64,000 nt of DNA, from positions 124,001 to 188,000 of the forward strand of contig NZ_LHVK01000009.1 in assembly GCF_001269905.1 (NCBI RefSeq), read 5' to 3'. This DNA comes from Pseudomonas corrugata. Lineage in GTDB: Bacteria; Pseudomonadota; Gammaproteobacteria; Pseudomonadales; Pseudomonadaceae. The first letter of the stretch is position 1; every line of letters begins with the position of its first letter. A model generated the notes under the pieces. It ran no database searches, was not told where the DNA came from, and saw nothing but the letters and a program-made list of their open reading frames with translations. The position numbers and the translations under genes are program-made. Positions 29,157 through 38,119 of this stretch are shown here, piece by piece.

Positions 29157-31463
29157 TCAATCGAAGTCTGTCCTGCCGGGCTTCAAGACCAGTAAACGAT
29201 ACTCGCCGTTCTCCACTTCGATTCCATGGGTGTCATGGGAGAAGCCCGGGAAGGCTCTATCGAAGCCCTCCAGTGCTTTCAGATACGCCAGCAAAGGCCC
29301 GTCCGCAGGACCGGCGCTTTCCCCCGGCATCAGCAAGGGGATACCCGGTGGGTACGGCACGATGCCGGTGGCGGCGATGCGTCCGGCTGCTTCCTCCAAG
29401 GTCACTTGCTCGACATCGTTGCGCACCAGTTTTTCGTAGGCTTGCACCGGGCTGTACACGGCGTTGGGCAACGTGCCGAAAGCCTGGGCCATGGTCGAGG
29501 TGGTCTTGTTCTTTTTCATCGCGGCGAAGATCTCATCGGCCAGGTCCTTGAGGCCCATGCCGGCATAGCGCTGTTGGTTGGCCGACAGCAGGTCCGGCAG
29601 GCACAGCTCCAGCTCGGTGTTTTCGTCATAGTCGCGCTTGAAGTCGAGCAGGGCGTTGACCAGGGTGCCCCATTTTCCTTTGGTGATGCCGATGGAGAAG
29701 AGAAACAGGATGGTGAAGTCGGTGGTTTTCTCGACCACGATGCCCTGGTGCTCCAGGTAGGCCGTCAGCACGCAGGCCGGGATGCCGAAGTCGAGCAGGT
29801 TTCCATCGTCACCCATGCCAGGGCTCAATACCGAGACCTTGATGGGGTCGAGCATGCAATAGCCCTCTTCGATATCGCCGAAGCCGTGCCAGACCTCGTT
29901 CGGATGCAGCACCCAGCAACTCGGGTCCGTTTTGAGCAACACCGGGTCGACCGCATGGAATGGCATCTGGCTGGCGCCAACGCGCACCGACGAAGGCTGC
30001 CAGCAGGTGAAGAACCATTGCTGCTTGCTCGACATCTCGTTATGCATGCGCGACAGGACCTGGCGAAATGCAACGGCTTCCTCGATGGATTCGCTGGTCA
30101 GGATCTGTCCGCTCGGTGCCTCCATCATGGCCGAACTGACGTCGCAGGAGGCCATGATCGCGTAGTTGGGCGAGGTCGAGGCATGCATCATGAACGACTC
30201 GTTGAACCGCCCGTGTTCGATCGGGTTGCGGCCATTGCGAACATGAATCATCGAGGCCTGGGACAAGGCAGCAATCAGCTTGTGTGTCGACTGGGTGGCG
30301 AACACGGTCGGCTTCGAATCATCGTGTTCGTCGGGGTTGCCGTGCATGGCGAAGCGGTCGCGGTAGAGCGGGTTGAAGCGCGCATAGCCGTACCAGGCTT
30401 CATCGAAATGCAGACGGTCGACGCTCTGCCCGAGCAATTCTTCCACACGAGTGACGTTGTAGGTCAGGCCGTCGTAGGTGGAGTTGGTGATGATCGCGTG
30501 CACCGGTGTCGGGTCGATACCTTTCTTGACCAGCGGGTTGTTTGCGATGGCTGCTTTCACCCCCTCGGCGCTGAGGGTTTGCGGCAAGATCGGACCGCTG
30601 ATGCCATAGCGGTTGCGGACGGGTACCAGGTAGGTGGGCAGCGCCCCCGACAGGGTCATCGCATGCTCGGCAGACTTGTGGCAGTTGCGGTCGCAGAGGG
30701 CGATCTGGTTACGGGTGACGCTGGCCATCAGGATCACACGATTGGACATCGAGGAGCCGTTGGTGACGTAGTACGTGCGATGGGCGCCGAACACCTTGGC
30801 CGCGTAGCGCTCACCCTGGCCGATGGGACCACTGTGATCCAGCAGCGAGCCCAGCTCCCCGACCGAAATGGACAGGTCGGCACGCAGCAGGTTTTCCCCA
30901 AAGAACTCGTAGAACGCCCGGCCAGCAGTACTTTTGAGAAACGCCGTGCCACCCGCATGGCCGGGGGTATGCCAGGAGTATTCGTAGGAACTGGCAAACC
31001 TGACCAGCGCACCGAACATCGGGGGCAGGGAGGCTTTGCGATACCGCTCGATGGCCGCCAGGACACGCCCGCTGAGGAAGCGGCTGGTGTCCTCCGGCAG
31101 CCAGATGAAGTCGTCGGCGTATTGCATGACCACCAGGGGAATACTGGAGGCGCTGCTGCGATCGCTGATCAGGAAAACCGGTACCCGGGTGTTGCGTTCA
31201 CGCAGATTGGTCAGCAGCTTGATGCATTCATCATGGTCCTCGCTGTCGTCCATTTCCCAACTGAGCAGGACACATTGAATCGCCGGGTCCGAATTCAGGA
31301 TTGACGTGGCGTCGCTCAGGGATTCGGACACCAGCAGGCTGATGGCCCGTTGCTCCACGTCGTTGATCAGCTGAAGCAGCGCTCGACCAAAGACCGTGCG
31401 TTTATCCGGCGGGCTGCTGACCAGCAGGGTGAGCATCCCGAGCGTGTGCTTGTTTTCCGTCAT
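29157..31463 (-). CDS. Orn/Lys/Arg decarboxylase family protein
   Basis: 768-residue fold-type-I PLP decarboxylase. An N-terminal receiver-like wing domain (about 1-130) precedes the catalytic core starting at YSWHTPGHAGGTAFLKS. The PLP lysine lies in STHKLIAALSQ (K395), LHFDEAWYGYARF carries the pyridine-binding Asp, and SGPILPQ and STYDGLTYNV are family blocks. It would convert lysine, ornithine or arginine to the diamine or agmatine; substrate cannot be decided from motifs. It differs clearly from the LdcA type I remember from P. aeruginosa, so I give no symbol. It is monocistronic with a 250-base upstream region. Confidence 0.88.
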   Translation of the reverse strand: MTENKHTLGMLTLLVSSPPDKRTVFGRALLQLINDVEQRAISLLVSESLSDATSILNSDPAIQCVLLSWEMDDSEDHDECIKLLTNLRERNTRVPVFLISDRSSASSIPLVVMQYADDFIWLPEDTSRFLSGRVLAAIERYRKASLPPMFGALVRFASSYEYSWHTPGHAGGTAFLKSTAGRAFYEFFGENLLRADLSISVGELGSLLDHSGPIGQGERYAAKVFGAHRTYYVTNGSSMSNRVILMASVTRNQIALCDRNCHKSAEHAMTLSGALPTYLVPVRNRYGISGPILPQTLSAEGVKAAIANNPLVKKGIDPTPVHAIITNSTYDGLTYNVTRVEELLGQSVDRLHFDEAWYGYARFNPLYRDRFAMHGNPDEHDDSKPTVFATQSTHKLIAALSQASMIHVRNGRNPIEHGRFNESFMMHASTSPNYAIMASCDVSSAMMEAPSGQILTSESIEEAVAFRQVLSRMHNEMSSKQQWFFTCWQPSSVRVGASQMPFHAVDPVLLKTDPSCWVLHPNEVWHGFGDIEEGYCMLDPIKVSVLSPGMGDDGNLLDFGIPACVLTAYLEHQGIVVEKTTDFTILFLFSIGITKGKWGTLVNALLDFKRDYDENTELELCLPDLLSANQQRYAGMGLKDLADEIFAAMKKNKTTSTMAQAFGTLPNAVYSPVQAYEKLVRNDVEQVTLEEAAGRIAATGIVPYPPGIPLLMPGESAGPADGPLLAYLKALEGFDRAFPGFSHDTHGIEVENGEYRLLVLKPGRTDFD

Positions 31464-31714
31464 GACAGGCCCCCCGAAGTGGTTTTATTCAAGAGGTTCA
31501 CCGGTACTGGCCCGCCTCCGGAATGCTGTGCGCTGACGGTTTGCGTCGGCACTGTTCAATTGCACCACCGTCATCTTCCGGGTGACTGACATCCCTGCTT
31601 CACTCAATGAGCGGTAAAAGCTTAGCTATAGCTGAAGATAGGGATGTCGCAAGGCATCCAGTGGTGGGCTCTGGAGATCTGTCGGGCGGAAAAACGTTCG
31701 CAGTCACCTCGGGT

Positions 31715-32119
31715 TCAGTGGCCCGGAAACTCAGGCAGATAACACGCAGGCGAACTCATTTGCGCCCGTTTCTCCACCTCATCCTCCAGCCATTCGGCCA
31801 GCACCACGGCATTGTTTTCGGTGGTCGAGCGCGCTGCGTAAACCAGGGTGAGATTGCCGTTGAGCGCAATGTCCACCAGCTTCCACCAGTGCTGCGGTTG
31901 CGCGCCCAGCTCGTGGCGATAGGCTGTTTTGAACTGATCAAAGGACATCTCATCGCCCTTGAGCGCCTTGCGCAATTCAGGAGACGGCGCAACCTCCTTG
32001 AGCCATGCATCGATGTTCAGCTCATCCTTGCGGCAATTGCGCGGCCACAGGCGGTCAACCAGCACACGCTGGCCATCGCCGGCGGTGGGTACGTCGTAGG
32101 CGCGTTTGCATTGGATCAT
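31715..32119 (-). CDS. DUF488 family protein
   Basis: 134-residue DUF488 (YeaO-like) protein. Signature elements are the N-terminal KRAYD, VLVDRLWPRNCRK (about residues 19-31), and WLKEVAPSPELRKAL; LTLVYAARSTTENNAVVLAEWL closes the fold. The biochemical role is unknown. It is a single gene on the minus strand with about 220 bases of promoter-like space upstream shared with the divergent 32342 gene. Confidence 0.88.
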   Translation of the reverse strand: MIQCKRAYDVPTAGDGQRVLVDRLWPRNCRKDELNIDAWLKEVAPSPELRKALKGDEMSFDQFKTAYRHELGAQPQHWWKLVDIALNGNLTLVYAARSTTENNAVVLAEWLEDEVEKRAQMSSPACYLPEFPGH

Positions 32120-32341
32120 GACGGGTGGCCTGTCGAGGGGATTGGGTCAGCATAGGCCTTGGCGGCTGGGTTATCACGCACAGAACTGGCGATGCCCTGT
32201 GGGGCGAGCCTGCCCGTGAATGCAACCTGTCCGTCACCTCGATACGGACAGTCGGCGCAAAGGCAATTCCCCCCGCTGGACGACCCGAATTCCCCTGTCT
32301 AGAGTGAAATATCCGCGCCGGATGCCTCGGGAGGGATTCCA

Positions 32342-33544
32342 ATGAATCAGCTTAATGACTACACGGACCTAAAGGATCCATTGAATATAAAAATCATGGA
32401 GCTGGCTCCCAAGGAAAAGCGCGATGGCAAAAAAACCAATCTGTTCTTCACCCCCGACACCGCATTTGACTCCAAGCCACTGACCCTGACGACCGGCAGC
32501 TATCCCTTCACGCCCCTCGGCAGCCTGGGTATCACCCAAGTGGATACCACCGGACAGGAGTGGAGGCATGTACTCAATCAAATCACCAACAGGCATGGCC
32601 TCACTTCGGACTACGGCAATCCTGACCGAGCCGATCAGTTGGTGTTGCTGGACACTCTGGATGCCGTGAAGATCAAGGAGGCCGTTGCACGGGACAAGCA
32701 ATTCACCAAAGGCAGCTACTACCACCCCGACGTCGAGCAGGTATTCGGGACAACCAACCCTGTCACAACCTATGCCGCCCAACAGGTCATCGAACGCCGA
32801 GCCGTCTTGTGTCAACCCGTGCCCGATCCGATTGCGCTCAACTACTGGAACCTGCTCAGCTCGGACCCCACCGCGCAGGCGAAGCTATATAACTGGCTGC
32901 AAACCCATGGGGGGATTTCCCACAAGTTCTCGGTCAATGACAGAAAATCGGGAAACAGAATCCAGAACCACTTCCAGAACCTGGAGAACTCCAACGCCAT
33001 ACATTTCGCCAGCGAAACCCGTGGTGAATATGCCGCCGCCAAACTGCTGATTACCGTCCTCGGCAACGAATACCAGATGAAGATCGGCAAAGCCTCTTCA
33101 GGCCGCACCAATGGAATCGACCAGATATGGGTCAAGCGCAACCTGATCAGTGGCGTGGTAGAGGAATACATCATCGTCGAATGCAAAGGCAGCGTGGATG
33201 CCTCCCTCAACGAAGCCAAGTATGGCTGGCAGATGTCACCCTGCTGGGTCTTCTACTGCCTTGTCGGCCTTTTGGGCACCAACGGCAGCCTCGCCAGCAC
33301 CTCGACCACGGATGTGTTCGCCAAGGCCACCATGGTCAGGAAAATCCTCAACGCCTTGATCAACCCGGGTCCTCCCGTGGTGAAAGGCCTGGTCATCCAG
33401 CCCATGACCAAATCCGTTACGGCGCCCAATAACATCGAAATGGTCGACTTGGGGGCCTATGACCTGGTCGAGCAATATACGAATGCGGTGGCTGGGCACT
33501 CGAAGTTCCATAACGCCCAAGTGTTCACCGGCACTCTGTTCTAG
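32342..33544 (+). CDS. Putative PD-(D/E)XK nuclease-like protein (toxin/effector candidate)
   Basis: 400-residue protein without signal peptide or membrane helix. Residues 227-302 have the look of a restriction-endonuclease-like toxin domain: TRGEYAAAKLLITVLG (helix with E229), then TNGIDQIWV (D260), then YIIVECKGS (E280-x-K282), then WQMSPCWV, the order seen in Tox-REase domains of polymorphic toxins. The first 220 residues are not recognised and carry no PAAR, RHS or MIX marker. The ATG follows gggagggatt. A DUF4256 gene starts 12 bases after the stop. Nuclease activity and a toxin role are inferences; a core-genome repair or restriction function is the alternative. Confidence 0.6.
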   Translation: MNQLNDYTDLKDPLNIKIMELAPKEKRDGKKTNLFFTPDTAFDSKPLTLTTGSYPFTPLGSLGITQVDTTGQEWRHVLNQITNRHGLTSDYGNPDRADQLVLLDTLDAVKIKEAVARDKQFTKGSYYHPDVEQVFGTTNPVTTYAAQQVIERRAVLCQPVPDPIALNYWNLLSSDPTAQAKLYNWLQTHGGISHKFSVNDRKSGNRIQNHFQNLENSNAIHFASETRGEYAAAKLLITVLGNEYQMKIGKASSGRTNGIDQIWVKRNLISGVVEEYIIVECKGSVDASLNEAKYGWQMSPCWVFYCLVGLLGTNGSLASTSTTDVFAKATMVRKILNALINPGPPVVKGLVIQPMTKSVTAPNNIEMVDLGAYDLVEQYTNAVAGHSKFHNAQVFTGTLF

Positions 33545-33556
33545 GACGCCAACGCC

Positions 33557-34102
33557 ATGAAAAAAACAGAACAGGAAAACCTCCTGCACACCCTGGAATC
33601 CCGCTTCGAACAAAACCCTCATCGCCACCCGGACCTTCAATGGCCTGACGTCCGGGCCCGGCTTGAAAGTAACCCCGCCGCGCTTGAAACCCTCCAGGCC
33701 ATGGAAACCACCGGAGGCGAGCCGGACGTGATCGGCCACGACAAGCAAACCGGCCGCGTGACCTTCTGCGATTGCGCCAAGGAAACCCCGGCCGGCCGCA
33801 GAAGCCTTTGCTACGACCGCGCCGCCCTGGACGCGCGCAAGGAAAACAAACCTCGGGGCAGTGCGCTTGAGCTGGCCGAAGAGATGGGCATCGCCCTGAT
33901 GACGGAGGATCAGTACCGCGAGTTGCAGGCGTTGGAGGCATTTGACCTGAAGACGTCCAGTTGGCTGGCAACACCCGCTGACGTTCGCTCGCTGGATGGC
34001 GCGATATTCGGTGACCGGCGTTATGGCAGGGTGTTCGTGTACCACAACGGCGTGCAGTCGTATTACGCGGCGAGAGGGTTTCGTGGGGTGTTGGGCGTCT
34101 GA
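33557..34102 (+). CDS. DUF4256 family protein
   Basis: 181-residue cytoplasmic protein of the DUF4256 family. Typical blocks are LESRFEQNPHRHP, GGEPDVIGHDKQTG, FCDCAKETPAGRRSLCYDRAALDARK and MGIALMTEDQYRELQ; the C-terminus has VFVYHNGVQSYYAARGFRG. Function unknown. It is 12 bases downstream of the nuclease-like gene, so the two are probably cotranscribed. Because DUF4256 genes also occur alone, a specific immunity role is possible but unproven. Confidence 0.85.
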   Translation: MKKTEQENLLHTLESRFEQNPHRHPDLQWPDVRARLESNPAALETLQAMETTGGEPDVIGHDKQTGRVTFCDCAKETPAGRRSLCYDRAALDARKENKPRGSALELAEEMGIALMTEDQYRELQALEAFDLKTSSWLATPADVRSLDGAIFGDRRYGRVFVYHNGVQSYYAARGFRGVLGV

Positions 34103-34273
34103 ACTGGACGCGCCTGCGCAAGCCTGAGTGCATCACCTCATCATTCATACGCTTTCTGGACAGAGTGTTTGTCCAACCGACCGATGTTTCCTAGCAGGAG
34201 CAGTCCTTAGCATCGTCTCCAACCCATGAGCAAACGGCCCATGGGCGAACCTTTCAATGAGACGGTGAATAGC

Positions 34274-34546
34274 ATGAAACTTTCAAAATGGGCGTTGCTT
34301 CTGGTCCTGGGCGGTATCGGTGCACAGGCTTATGCCGATGATTCCTCGGCAATGGCCGACGCCGACAACGGGGCGGTCGAAATCTATAGCTACTCCACCA
34401 GTCTGGACATCAAACGAGTGATTTCTATCAGCGACGCAGGTGATACCTGTGGGCCGGTGTCGCAACAGATGACCTATGAAGATTCTCATGGCCAGCGGCA
34501 TGTCTTGCAGTATCAAGTGATGGGCAGTGCTTGTTCCAACGGTTGA
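34274..34546 (+). CDS. DUF2790 small secreted protein
   Basis: 90-residue exported protein. A signal peptide (MKLSKWALLLVLGGIGAQAYA) is followed by a DUF2790 domain: YSYSTSLDIKRVISIS, the Cys of GDTCGPV, MTYEDSHGQRHVLQY and a second Cys near the end. DUF2790 proteins are Pseudomonas-specific periplasmic proteins of unknown function, often copper- or stress-responsive. I chose the ATG at 34274 because it starts the signal peptide; an in-frame ATG at 34226 adds 16 non-signal residues. Confidence 0.87.
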   Translation: MKLSKWALLLVLGGIGAQAYADDSSAMADADNGAVEIYSYSTSLDIKRVISISDAGDTCGPVSQQMTYEDSHGQRHVLQYQVMGSACSNG

Positions 34547-34597
34547 GCACCGTGCGGACGATGGAGGGTCGACACTCCATTCGACGCCACCGATCAA

Positions 34598-35542
34598 TCA
34601 ACGGTCCGGCGATTTTCTTGTGCCTGCAATGGCCTCATCCGATGCCAGCAGCTCGGGGATGGCCGTTTTCAGAAACGCCACCCAGGTCCTGATTTTCGCA
34701 TCGACGAACTTTCGCGACGGGTAGATCGCGAACAGGTTGAGTTCCTCCAGATGGTAGTCGGGCAGCACCCGCGTCAAGGTACCTGCCTTCAGGCCTTTCA
34801 CCGCCGAAGCAATCGGCTGGATGCCAATCCCCATGCCATTTTCTATGGCGACGGTCATCCCGTCGGCCGTATTGATATGCAGGGGAGACACGGGTACCGT
34901 GACCGTCTCCCTGCCTTCGGGTCCCTCGAATGTCCAATTCTCCACCGGCATAACCGTATTGACGATTCTCAGGCAGTCGTGCTCGCAAAGGGCGCCTGGC
35001 GTTGCCGGAAGTCCATGCTTTGCCTCGTAAGCCGGTGAGGCGCAGAGCACGCTGTAGATGGCGCCGAGCCGTTGTGCGACGAAACCGGAATCGGGCAGGT
35101 CGCGAGCCAGAACGATGGACATGTCGTAGCCTTCTTCGAGCAGGTCGGGCATCCGGTTGGTCAGGGTCAGGTCGAACATCACCGAGGGATGCATTTCCCG
35201 ATAGCGCGCAATGGCGTTGATCACGTAATGATTGCCGATGGCCGACATGGTATGGATCTTCAGCCTGCCTGCCGGCAGGGTCTGCGCCGTGCCGGCTTCT
35301 TCATCGGCTTCCCGTACCTCATCCAGAATCTTCTCGCAGCGTTGCAAGTAGCGCACGCCGGCTTCGGTCAGGACCAGGCGCCGGGTGGTGCGGTTGATCA
35401 GGCGCACGTGCAATCGGGCTTCGAGGCTGGAAACCGCCTTGGACACGTTGGTCGTGGTGGTGTCGAGCAACTCGGCGGCGGCTGTAAAGCTGCCGCCCTG
35501 GGCGACGGCAATGAAGCACCGCATGGTCTGGAAGACATCCAT
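34598..35542 (-). CDS. LysR-family transcriptional regulator
   Basis: 314-residue LysR regulator with HTH MDVFQTMRCFIAVAQGGSF and TAAAELLDTTTTNVSKAVSS, LINRTTRRLVLTEAG, and a substrate domain from about residue 90 (GRLKIHTMSAIGNHYVI). The ATG at 35542 gives the family N-terminus; the 45 upstream codons are not conserved-looking. It lies 103 bases downstream of the aldo/keto reductase on the same strand. Confidence 0.9.
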   Translation of the reverse strand: MDVFQTMRCFIAVAQGGSFTAAAELLDTTTTNVSKAVSSLEARLHVRLINRTTRRLVLTEAGVRYLQRCEKILDEVREADEEAGTAQTLPAGRLKIHTMSAIGNHYVINAIARYREMHPSVMFDLTLTNRMPDLLEEGYDMSIVLARDLPDSGFVAQRLGAIYSVLCASPAYEAKHGLPATPGALCEHDCLRIVNTVMPVENWTFEGPEGRETVTVPVSPLHINTADGMTVAIENGMGIGIQPIASAVKGLKAGTLTRVLPDYHLEELNLFAIYPSRKFVDAKIRTWVAFLKTAIPELLASDEAIAGTRKSPDR

Positions 35543-35645
35543 CGCTGTCACCTCGGATGATGAGTCGCAAATTATAGGGGCTGACCCCGTGTTTACCGGA
35601 CGGAAAAAACGAAGACCACGCAACGAGTCGCCGCTGTATCGGATC

Positions 35646-36596
35646 TCACTGCTTGCGCGGAATGAAGCCGGGAACACCGGTTTCCACTACCGAATTGAAG
35701 CGGATACGGGTGGTGATCTCTTCCTTGATCTCCTGCATGGCCCGCTGCGGCAAGGTCGCGATGTTGAAGTTTTCCTGGATGTGGCTCGGTGTCGACGAGG
35801 TGGTCAAGAAGGCCGATCCGCGCTGCACCGCCCAGGCCAGCGCCACTTGTGCTGGAGTCTTGCCTACCCGCTTGGCGATGCCGGTGATCACCGCGTCTTC
35901 CAGCACGCTCGGCGTCATGCCGTGACCGAGCGGGGCGAAGGCGAGCACGATGATGCCGTGCTGTCTGCAGAACTCCAACAGTTCCCATTCCGGCAGGTAG
36001 GGGTGGGCTTCGATCTGCACCACGGCGGGCTTGATACGCGCCGCCGCGACAATCCCCTGGAGGGCGGGCAGAGTGATGTCCGAGAGTCCGATGGACTTGC
36101 AGCGGCCTTCATCCACCAGCGCCTCCAGCGCTCGCCAGGTTTCAATCAGGCTAACGCCACCGTCATAGATGACATGCGCAAATGCATCCCGCGGTTCCTG
36201 GTCCTCACCCGGGGCGAAGGCGAACGGGGTGTGGATGAGGTAGCAATCGATGTAGTCGACTTGCAAGCGCCGGCGGCTCGCTTCGAAAGCCGGTCTGACC
36301 CGCTCGGGACGGTGGTTGGTGTTCCACAGTTTGGTGGTGATAAACACATCTTCGCGGCGGATCCTGCCGGTGGCGAACACTTCCTGAAACGCCATGCCGA
36401 TCCTGTCCTCGTTGCGGTAGCGTTCGGCGCAATCGAAGTGACGGAAGCCGACCTCCAGTGCGCACTTCACTGCCTCAGTGGTGCTGTTCAGGTCCCGGAA
36501 CAGCGTGCCAAAGCCCACCGCCGGCAGGGTGCCCACGCCGTTGTTCAACGCGATTCGTGTCGCGCCCAAGTCATCGTGAAACGCTTCGTAAGTCAT
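35646..36596 (-). CDS. Aldo/keto reductase
   Basis: 316-residue NADPH-dependent aldo/keto reductase. The tetrad is recognisable: Asp/Tyr in FRHFDCAERYRNEDRIG, Lys in DVFITTKLWNTNHRP, and His in DCYLIHTPFAF. Cofactor contacts include GLSDITLPALQ, VQIEAHPYLPEWELLEFC and the C-terminal loop TTSSTPSHIQENFNI. It sits 33 bases after the efflux outer-membrane gene with its own site (ggagaacaacc), so it may be the last gene of the efflux transcript. Substrate unknown. Confidence 0.9.
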   Translation of the reverse strand: MTYEAFHDDLGATRIALNNGVGTLPAVGFGTLFRDLNSTTEAVKCALEVGFRHFDCAERYRNEDRIGMAFQEVFATGRIRREDVFITTKLWNTNHRPERVRPAFEASRRRLQVDYIDCYLIHTPFAFAPGEDQEPRDAFAHVIYDGGVSLIETWRALEALVDEGRCKSIGLSDITLPALQGIVAAARIKPAVVQIEAHPYLPEWELLEFCRQHGIIVLAFAPLGHGMTPSVLEDAVITGIAKRVGKTPAQVALAWAVQRGSAFLTTSSTPSHIQENFNIATLPQRAMQEIKEEITTRIRFNSVVETGVPGFIPRKQ

Positions 36597-36629
36597 GGTT
36601 GTTCTCCAAAAGATCTTTGATCTGGGCCG

Positions 36630-38102
36630 TTATCGGCAAGAGATTTCGCGTGATGCGACGTTTTGCTCCAGGACACCGACGCTGTTGCCACCGAGCGCCA
36701 CGAACAGCTGCACCGTATCCAGGTAGCGCGCGGTCGTTACCTGGATCTGGCCGAGCAACGCCTGTTGATAGGCGCGCTCTGCTTCCAGTACTTGCAGGAT
36801 GCTGTTTTCGCCTTGGGCGTAGGCTTGCCGGTTCAATTGCAAACTGGTTTCACCGGCGCGCAGTGCGTCGTCCTGGGCTCGCTGCTGTTCGCTGCCGTGG
36901 TTGATCGCTTGCAGCGTGTCCGCGACCTGGCCGAAGGATTGAATGACCGTCTGTTGATAGCGGGCGAGAGACGCGTTGTAGCCATCAATGGCCGCCTGCC
37001 GTTCCGCCTTGAGCGTCCCGCCGTTGAAAATCGGTGCGGTCAGACCGGCGGCGAAGCCCCAAAGCGCAGCACCGCCATTGCCCGAGGCCGCTTGTGTCAG
37101 CGAGGCCGACAATTCGATATGCGGGTAGAGATTGGCGGTGGCGACCCCCACTGCGGCGCTGGCGATGTGCAGCTCGGCTTCGGCCTGCAGCACATCCGGC
37201 CGGGCGTGGGCCAGCTCCGATGGCAAGCTGACGGGAATGTCGGCGGGCAAGGCGAGCTCATCCAGCGTGAAGTCCGGGGCGATCCAGTCCGCCGGGCCCC
37301 TTCCCGCCAGTATCGACAGGGCATGGCGCGCGGCGTCGCGCTGTTGGGCGAGCGGCGGCAGCAGTGTACGGTCCTGGGCGAGGCGGGTTTCGGCCAGGGT
37401 CACGTCGATTTGGGTCGTCAGGCCATTGAGGTGGGCGGCGCGCACCAGGTCGAGGTTTTTTCCATCGTTGGCCAGCAGCGTTTCCACCGCCTGCATCTGT
37501 GCGTTGGCCGAGGCCAGTAACAACGCCTGGCTGGCGACGTCACCGGTCAAGGTCAGGTACGCCGCTTCGTAGCGATGCCGTTGCAGATCCCTCGCTGCCT
37601 GCTGCTGTTCGACCCGTCGGCTGTTGCCACCGAACGCATCGAGGTCGAACGCCACCCGTGGTCCAACCCCATAGACGTTCGCGACGGCTGCCCGGGGCGC
37701 GTTGTGGGTCCGCTGGCGGCCGGCGGATGCGGCGAAATCGACTTGCGGATACAACGCACCTTCCGAGGCCGCGACGAAGGCCGACGCCTGACGCAGCGTG
37801 GCATCGGCGGCGACCAGTTCCAGGTTGCCGTCGATGGCGCGGCGCATCACCTGGTCGAGCTTCGGCGAACGGAAGCCCGACCACCAATTGCCCGTGAGCG
37901 TGTGGCCCATGTCGATATGTTGGGCCGGGGCCGATTCACCGAGTTGCTGTTCGGCCTGGGCGTCGTAGTGCTGCGACAGGCTCGCCGCAGGTCGTTGGAA
38001 ATCAGGGCCCACAGTACAAGCGGACAACAAGAGCAGCGCTGCCAACAGCGTGAGTCGGGTTGGCAACGGCTGCCGATGGGACATACACATAGACGTTTTC
38101 AT
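36630..38102 (-). CDS. Outer-membrane efflux lipoprotein (NodT/OprM family)
   Basis: 490-residue outer-membrane channel of a tripartite pump. A signal peptide ends in the lipobox LLLSAC (Cys at about residue 29), followed by TVGPDFQRPAA, the standard N-terminus of NodT/OprM proteins. Two OEP repeats follow with long helices (around 190-260 and 400-470), and GLTAPIFNGGTLKAERQAA marks the second repeat. It is the third gene of the HlyD-MFS-OMF operon, 17 bases after the MFS gene. Confidence 0.92.
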   Translation of the reverse strand: MKTSMCMSHRQPLPTRLTLLAALLLLSACTVGPDFQRPAASLSQHYDAQAEQQLGESAPAQHIDMGHTLTGNWWSGFRSPKLDQVMRRAIDGNLELVAADATLRQASAFVAASEGALYPQVDFAASAGRQRTHNAPRAAVANVYGVGPRVAFDLDAFGGNSRRVEQQQAARDLQRHRYEAAYLTLTGDVASQALLLASANAQMQAVETLLANDGKNLDLVRAAHLNGLTTQIDVTLAETRLAQDRTLLPPLAQQRDAARHALSILAGRGPADWIAPDFTLDELALPADIPVSLPSELAHARPDVLQAEAELHIASAAVGVATANLYPHIELSASLTQAASGNGGAALWGFAAGLTAPIFNGGTLKAERQAAIDGYNASLARYQQTVIQSFGQVADTLQAINHGSEQQRAQDDALRAGETSLQLNRQAYAQGENSILQVLEAERAYQQALLGQIQVTTARYLDTVQLFVALGGNSVGVLEQNVASREISCR

Positions 38103-38119
38103 TGCACGGACTCCACGAA

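Noticed and set aside
29226..31304. 692-codon plus-strand open frame over the decarboxylase
   Set aside because: Opposite strand has all PLP-decarboxylase motifs; this frame does not.
29157..31463. Naming the decarboxylase ldcA
   Set aside because: Its N-terminal wing and several core segments differ from the P. aeruginosa LdcA as I remember it; substrate cannot be decided from the motifs.
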